Assembly: GCA_002392915.1 (NCBI GenBank)
Contig: DGHQ01000017.1
Coordinates: 11,777 to 75,776 of the forward strand
Source: Bacteroidales bacterium UBA3844
GTDB taxonomy: Bacteria; Bacteroidota; Bacteroidia; Bacteroidales; Paludibacteraceae
DNA length: 64,000 nucleotides
Direction: 5' to 3'
In this document: positions 59,830 through 64,000 of the stretch, piece after piece
Position numbering within the stretch: position 1 is the stretch's first letter
Layout of the letters: each line of letters starts with the position of its first letter
The notes under the pieces: generated by a model
Database searches by the model: none
What the model saw: the letters and a program-made list of their open reading frames with translations, nothing else
Told to the model about the DNA's origin: nothing
Translations under genes and position numbers: made by a program

Positions 59830-60361
59830 GAGCGGCAAAAGTTTATTGAAGTATTTGATCTCGTGTTTTGTGCTGACACTGTCTTCTGGTGTTCAGGCAT
59901 CCACATGTTGTTATGAGGATTTTACAGATGATTTTGAAAAAACAAAAGTAGGGTATAATCAGCAATATGAAGGTTGGCCTGCGGAATGTCTTGCAAAACT
60001 GGCTAACAAAGAGTCGTTTATAGAGCCAGTTATTGAGTGTTATGATAAAAAAGGTGTCAAACATTTATTGTCTTTAAATCTTAAGAATGAGCCAGTAAAA
60101 GACAGTATAGATATTACAAAGCCGATGATTCTTCATCTGATGGTGGATGATGATGAACTCCCTTTGAAATACTATAAATTTCTTACTTTCTGTTGTATGG
60201 ATGGTAACCAATATGAAAGCAACAGAGCAGAGATGTCAGAAAGAGGAAAAAGGTTTCTTCTTAAGGCATCAAAATGTGATCATTCGCTTTATTTTTGGCT
60301 TTCACCGGATGATTCACCTTCTGAATTATATCCGATAGGTCCGTTTATGAAGAATCGATAG
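59828..60361 (+). CDS. Small secreted hypothetical protein downstream of repeat R2
   Basis: 177 aa from the ATG at 59828 (MSGKSLLKYLISCFVLTLSS, signal peptide to VQAS). The mature domain of about 150 residues contains several cysteines (CCYEDFTDD, AECLAKL, ECYDKKG, CCMDGN) that could form disulfides. No family recognised. It shows no similarity to the protein behind R1 although both leaders are copies of one sequence. Confidence 0.65.
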   Translation: MSGKSLLKYLISCFVLTLSSGVQASTCCYEDFTDDFEKTKVGYNQQYEGWPAECLAKLANKESFIEPVIECYDKKGVKHLLSLNLKNEPVKDSIDITKPMILHLMVDDDELPLKYYKFLTFCCMDGNQYESNRAEMSERGKRFLLKASKCDHSLYFWLSPDDSPSELYPIGPFMKNR

Positions 60362-60460
60362 CTTTTTTTGATGGAAATTATTGCTGTCGAGAATTGGACG
60401 AACCGAATATTTTCATGCAAAATGTAATGGCATTTTTGCACCTTATTTTAATAGCTTTAT

Positions 60461-60491
60461 TTTGTTGATGCCGAATTTTTTACTAATTTTG
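60461..60491 (+). promoter_or_regulatory. Promoter of the transketolase gene
   Basis: TTTG (60461-60464), 19 bp, TAATTTTG (60484-60491): a perfect Bacteroidetes consensus, with a 5' leader of about 30 nt. Confidence 0.85.
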
Positions 60492-60529
60492 CATCCCGTT
60501 AAGTAAAAAACAACATTATACAACATAAA

Positions 60530-62560
60530 ATGACAGACATCAAGAACCTAAGCATTGCTGCGGACAATATCAGAATTTTGACTGCTGCAATGGTAGAAAA
60601 GGCTAAATCGGGACATCCGGGAGGAGGAATGGGTGGAGCTGACTTCATCAATGTGCTCTATTCTAAATACTTACGATATGATCCAAGCGACCCTCTATGG
60701 GTTTGCAGAGACCGTTTCTTCTTAGATCCGGGTCACATGTCTCCAATGCTATATTCTGTATTGTTGTTGTCTGGTAAGTTTGAGGTTTCTGATATTCAGA
60801 ATTTCCGTCAGTGGGGCAGTTGCACTCCAGGACATCCAGAGGTTTGTTTTGAAAGAGGTATTGAAAATACATCTGGTCCGTTAGGTCAGGGACACACTAT
60901 GGCTGTAGGTGCGGCAATCGCAGGAAAATTCCTAACTCAAAAGTTCGGAAACTGGATGGACCACAAGATCTACACATTCATTTCAGACGGTGGTATCCAG
61001 GAGGAGATTTCACAGGGAGCAGGAAGAATTGCCGGAAATCTTGGTTTGTCTAACTTGATTATGTTCTACGATGCCAACAATATTCAGCTTTCTACAAAGG
61101 TTGATGAGGTGTCGAACGAGGATATCGAGCAGAAATACAAGGCTTGGGATTGGAACGTTATCACAATCAATGGAAACGACGCCGCTCAGATTATAGAGGC
61201 ACTTGATAATGCAAACGCTGAGACATCACGTCCTACACTTATTATAGGTAATACTACAATGGGACGCGGTTGTGTCAAGTCTGACGGTTCTAATTTTGAA
61301 GGTCAGGTTTCGACTCACGGACAGCCATTGTCTGCCGCAGGTGTTGATGTCGCTAAGACAATTGAAAACCTTGGCGGTGATCCTAACGATCCTTTCAAGA
61401 TTTTTGAAGAAACAAAGAAATTATACGCTGCTCGTAGAGAGGAATTGATCGCTGAAGCAGGAAAACGTAAGGCAGAGCAGGCAGAGTGGGCAAAGAAGAA
61501 CCCAGAGTTGGCTGCCAAACTGGAACTTTTCTTCAGTGGCAAACTTCCTAATCTTGATTTCTCTAAGATTGAGCAGAAGCCAAATCAGCCTACACGTGCC
61601 GCTTCGGCTGCAGTGCTTGGATACTTGGCAGACAATGTAGAGAATATGATTGTCAGCAGCGCTGACTTGTCTAATTCAGATAAGACAGATGGTTTCTTGA
61701 AGAAGACACATCCTATTGTAAACGGTGATTTCAGTGGCAGATTCTTGAACGCTGGAGTTTCAGAGTTGACAATGGCTTGTATAATGAATGGTATCGTTCT
61801 TCACGGTGGTATGTATGCCGCTTGTGGAACATTCTTCGTCTTCTCTGACTATATGAAGCCAGCCTACAGAATGGCCGCACTTATGCGTCTTCCTGTAAAA
61901 TATGTATGGAGCCACGATGCATTCCGTGTAGGAGAGGATGGACCAACACACCAGCCAATTGAGCAGGAGATGCAGGTGAGATTGTTGGAAAAGATCAAGA
62001 ACCACGCTGGTAAGAACAGTATGCTTGTGCTTCGTCCAGCTGACGTTTATGAGACAACAGAGGCATGGAAGATGGCGATGGAGAACACTGATACTCCTAC
62101 AGCGTTGATCCTTTCTCGTCAGAATGTCAACGATCTTCCAGGAGACAGAGTGGCAGAGTCGAAGAAAGCTGCCAAGGGAGCTTATATAGTAAAGGCTTGC
62201 GAAGGTACTCCGGATATTGTTATGGTGGCGAACGGTAGTGAGGTAAGCACATTGTTTGATGGAGCTAAACTGCTTGAGGAGCGCAAGAATTTGAAGGTTC
62301 AGATTGTGTCTGCGATCTCCGAGGGATTGTTCAGAACTCAGAGCAAGGAGTATCAGGAGGAAGTGATTCCGTCGTCAGCAAAGAAATATGCTTTGACTGC
62401 GGGAATACCTTGTTCAATGCAAGGACTTGTAGGGGTTGACGGTTATGTCCACGGACTAGACCATTTCGGATACTCGGCACCATTCAAAGTGTTGGACGAA
62501 AAATTCGGATTTAATGCCGAAAGTGTCTACTCGGATGTATGCAAATTCCTGAATATTTAA
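60530..62560 (+). CDS. tkt: Transketolase
   Basis: 676 aa, full length. It transfers two-carbon units between sugar phosphates in the non-oxidative pentose phosphate pathway, using thiamine diphosphate. Motifs: AKSGHPGGGMGGADF (substrate His), GSCTPGHPE, GPLGQGHTMAVGAA, the ThDP/metal site TFISDGGIQEEISQGAGRIAG with MFYDANNIQL, DLSNSDKT in the second domain, and SHDAFRVGEDGPTHQPIEQ (cofactor pyrimidine contact), with LILSRQNV near the third domain. Strong promoter and terminator, and codon use more regular than in the adjacent accessory genes, fit a housekeeping gene. Confidence 0.96.
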   Translation: MTDIKNLSIAADNIRILTAAMVEKAKSGHPGGGMGGADFINVLYSKYLRYDPSDPLWVCRDRFFLDPGHMSPMLYSVLLLSGKFEVSDIQNFRQWGSCTPGHPEVCFERGIENTSGPLGQGHTMAVGAAIAGKFLTQKFGNWMDHKIYTFISDGGIQEEISQGAGRIAGNLGLSNLIMFYDANNIQLSTKVDEVSNEDIEQKYKAWDWNVITINGNDAAQIIEALDNANAETSRPTLIIGNTTMGRGCVKSDGSNFEGQVSTHGQPLSAAGVDVAKTIENLGGDPNDPFKIFEETKKLYAARREELIAEAGKRKAEQAEWAKKNPELAAKLELFFSGKLPNLDFSKIEQKPNQPTRAASAAVLGYLADNVENMIVSSADLSNSDKTDGFLKKTHPIVNGDFSGRFLNAGVSELTMACIMNGIVLHGGMYAACGTFFVFSDYMKPAYRMAALMRLPVKYVWSHDAFRVGEDGPTHQPIEQEMQVRLLEKIKNHAGKNSMLVLRPADVYETTEAWKMAMENTDTPTALILSRQNVNDLPGDRVAESKKAAKGAYIVKACEGTPDIVMVANGSEVSTLFDGAKLLEERKNLKVQIVSAISEGLFRTQSKEYQEEVIPSSAKKYALTAGIPCSMQGLVGVDGYVHGLDHFGYSAPFKVLDEKFGFNAESVYSDVCKFLNI

Positions 62561-62574
62561 TTGATAATTGATAG

Positions 62575-62602
62575 AAGCCACCTTAATTAGGGTGGCTTTT
62601 TT
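62575..62602 (+). terminator. Intrinsic terminator of tkt
   Basis: AAGCCACC (62575-62582) pairs with GGTGGCTT (62591-62598) followed by TTTT. Confidence 0.9.
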
Positions 62603-62611
62603 GTTTGTGTT

Positions 62612-63193
62612 ATGACAAGAGTTGACTATAGATACCATTTTCCGTTGCCTATTTATGGCATAGCACTTTTGCTCGATGTCGCGATGGCGATGTTCTATTT
62701 AGTGCTAGCTTTGCAGACCGCATTTGGAATAAGTGATGATATTCTTCCAAAAGAAAATTTTGGATATTACTTGACTGGGACATTTATTTTCACAGCCATA
62801 TTGGCATTCTGTACATATATGTTGCTCACAAGTCGTGACACATTCATCTTTGATAATTCAGAAAACAGATATTTTGAAGGTTATACGTTCCTCGGTAAAA
62901 ACAAAGGAGAATGGAAAAAAATGGAAGGTGGCTTTAGCCGCATCGTCTTCCAGACATACGAGCAGAGCCAGACTTTCAATTTCATGGGCATAAGCAAGAA
63001 TAAGGTAGATGAGACAGTGTATGAGTTGCGCAAAGTGTACGACGACCAGACTTACGACTGCTTGGTGTCTACATCAGATGTTAAATGTCTGCCAGCCACA
63101 TTGAAAATAGGGAAGCAGATTGCTGATGCCAACGGAGTCAAATTCTTCGATTATGTGAAGGACAAATATCGTAAGCAGAAAATATATATATGA
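62612..63193 (+). CDS. Hypothetical membrane protein with PH-like soluble domain
   Basis: 193 aa. Two transmembrane helices (about 13-37 and 52-74) followed by a beta-rich soluble region (DTFIFDNSENRYFEGYTFLG...) that looks like the PH-like or YcxB-type domain of small bacterial membrane proteins; the family is not confirmed. Starts 10 bp after the tkt terminator, leaving almost no leader unless read-through occurs. The start codon is followed by a basic segment (MTRVDYRYHF). Confidence 0.6.
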   Translation: MTRVDYRYHFPLPIYGIALLLDVAMAMFYLVLALQTAFGISDDILPKENFGYYLTGTFIFTAILAFCTYMLLTSRDTFIFDNSENRYFEGYTFLGKNKGEWKKMEGGFSRIVFQTYEQSQTFNFMGISKNKVDETVYELRKVYDDQTYDCLVSTSDVKCLPATLKIGKQIADANGVKFFDYVKDKYRKQKIYI

Positions 63194-63395
63194 TTTTTAT
63201 TTGAGACGCACTAGAAAATTATACAGGCATGTAACTCTGACATCTTATAAAAGAATTGAACATAGAAATTAAAATGCCTGAAATTTTGAAAATAAAAAGT
63301 AGAAAATAGTAATAGATTGAAAAAATTTTCTATTTTTGTCTTTGATAGTGTAACAACGAATAAAAGGAAGTAATAATTATTAAATAATATCAAAC

Positions 63396-64000
63396 ATGGC
63401 TAATTTGGATTTGTCAAAGTACGGTATTACAGGTGCAACAGTGATTGCACACAATCCATCGTACGAGGTATTGTTCGCAGAGGAGACAAAAGCTGGTCTT
63501 CAGGGTTATGAAGTAGGTCAGGTTACTGAGCTAGGAGCAGTAAACGTAATGACAGGTATCTTTACTGGTCGTTCTCCTAAGGACAAGTACATTGTTGATG
63601 ACAAGAACTCACACAACAATGTATGGTGGACATCAGACGCTTATAAGAATGACAACCACCCAATGTCAGAAGAGGTTTGGGCAAAGGTTAAGGATATTGC
63701 AAAGAAAGAGCTATCAAACAAGAATCTTTACGTTGTAGACGCATTCTGCGGTGCAAACAAGGCTACACGTCTAGCTGTACGTTTCATCGTTGAGGTAGCA
63801 TGGCAGGCTCACTTTGTAACAAACATGTTCATCCAGCCAACAAAGGAAGAACTAGAGAACTTTGAGCCAAACTTCGTTATTTACAATGCTTCAAAGGCAA
63901 AGGTAGAGAACTACAAGGAGTTGGGTCTAAATTCAGAGACTTGTGTTGCATTCAACACTACATCACGTGAGCAGGTTATCATCAACACTTGGTATGGTGG
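63396..64000 (+). CDS. pckA: Phosphoenolpyruvate carboxykinase (ATP), 5' part, cut by window end
   Basis: The first 201 codons are present. MANLDLSKYGITGATVIAHN and YEVLFAEET, then GAVNVMTGIFTGRSPKDKYI (the conserved substrate-binding TGRSPKDK), NVWWTSDAY, and AFCGANKATRLAVRFI with AWQAHFVTNMFIQP match the ATP-type enzyme (about 535 aa in full). It interconverts oxaloacetate and phosphoenolpyruvate, in these bacteria mostly to fix CO2 toward succinate. A TATTTTTG -7 box lies at 63331-63338, but the -33 element is unclear. The frame is open at the right edge of the window. Confidence 0.95.
   Translation, partial: MANLDLSKYGITGATVIAHNPSYEVLFAEETKAGLQGYEVGQVTELGAVNVMTGIFTGRSPKDKYIVDDKNSHNNVWWTSDAYKNDNHPMSEEVWAKVKDIAKKELSNKNLYVVDAFCGANKATRLAVRFIVEVAWQAHFVTNMFIQPTKEELENFEPNFVIYNASKAKVENYKELGLNSETCVAFNTTSREQVIINTWYG

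Noticed and set aside
59734..59916. 60-codon frame across repeat R2
   Set aside because: Runs through the terminator hairpin and overlaps the real gene at 59828 in another frame.

Overview
The window looks like a chromosomal segment from a Bacteroidales bacterium, most likely Prevotellaceae-like; the genus is not certain. The reasons are Bacteroidetes-type promoters (TTTG about 19 bp upstream of TAnnTTTG), few Shine-Dalgarno sequences, secreted enzymes ending in short beta-rich tails of the 'YDIYGRxV...GxYI...GKK' type (type IX secretion or gliding-type sorting tails), a PPi-dependent phosphofructokinase, an electron-transfer-coupled PyrK/PyrD pair, and many families typical of the phylum (DUF5723, DUF4874/DUF4832, DUF4199, FISUMP-like lipoproteins, NdpA).

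Layout. 489-10204 holds secreted proteins: a GH16 glucanase with a lectin domain, an outer-membrane barrel protein, an M6 metalloprotease, a pectin methylesterase and an unknown Ig-like protein. 10205-14605 is an accessory, AT-rich island. It has a broken AAA-ATPase and then a two-gene cassette: a membrane protein of the putative abortive-infection (putAbiC) family overlapping by 4 bp a KAP-like P-loop NTPase. This is the best candidate here for an undescribed anti-phage system. 14606-25242 carries a lipoprotein with a DUF4015 glycosidase-like domain, an alpha-2-macroglobulin/PBP1C pair and a DNA methyltransferase. 25243-33739 mixes a SUMF1-like protein, a GH5 glucanase, a hicAB toxin-antitoxin pair with a well-defined promoter/operator, pyrKD, and a PIN toxin remnant beside its probable antitoxin. 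33752-37130 is a divergent pair of envelope or exported proteins. 37131-38227 has no protein gene but holds a candidate structured RNA of about 300 nt ending in a terminator. 38228-46217 is housekeeping: the pheT-yebC-pfp operon (minus strand), a TPR protein, ribH and an overlapping membrane protein/Fur/TRIC-channel operon. 46511-49768 is accessory, with a second set of RNA-like hairpins. 49970-54913 is a tight plus-strand run (NdpA, DUF4199, GT2, nitroreductase and others) facing a PAP2 phosphatase fused to a barrel-like domain. 56266-60361 is accessory again: a 210-bp direct repeat brackets an AAA-ATPase/nuclease-like gene and precedes two unrelated small genes. The window ends with transketolase, a small membrane protein and the 5' part of pckA.

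A recurrent feature is a dispersed, non-coding, MITE-like repeat of about 240 bp with imperfect terminal inverted repeats. At least ten full or partial copies in both orientations fill most of the long gene-free gaps (3209, 3827, 10387, 14223, 25424, 26850, 32360, 33299, 37871, 47121). Several apparent ORFs, and the N-terminal extension of the small gene at 26455, come from this repeat and not from real genes. No rRNA, tRNA or CRISPR array was seen. All assignments come from reading motifs by eye; no database search or folding was run.
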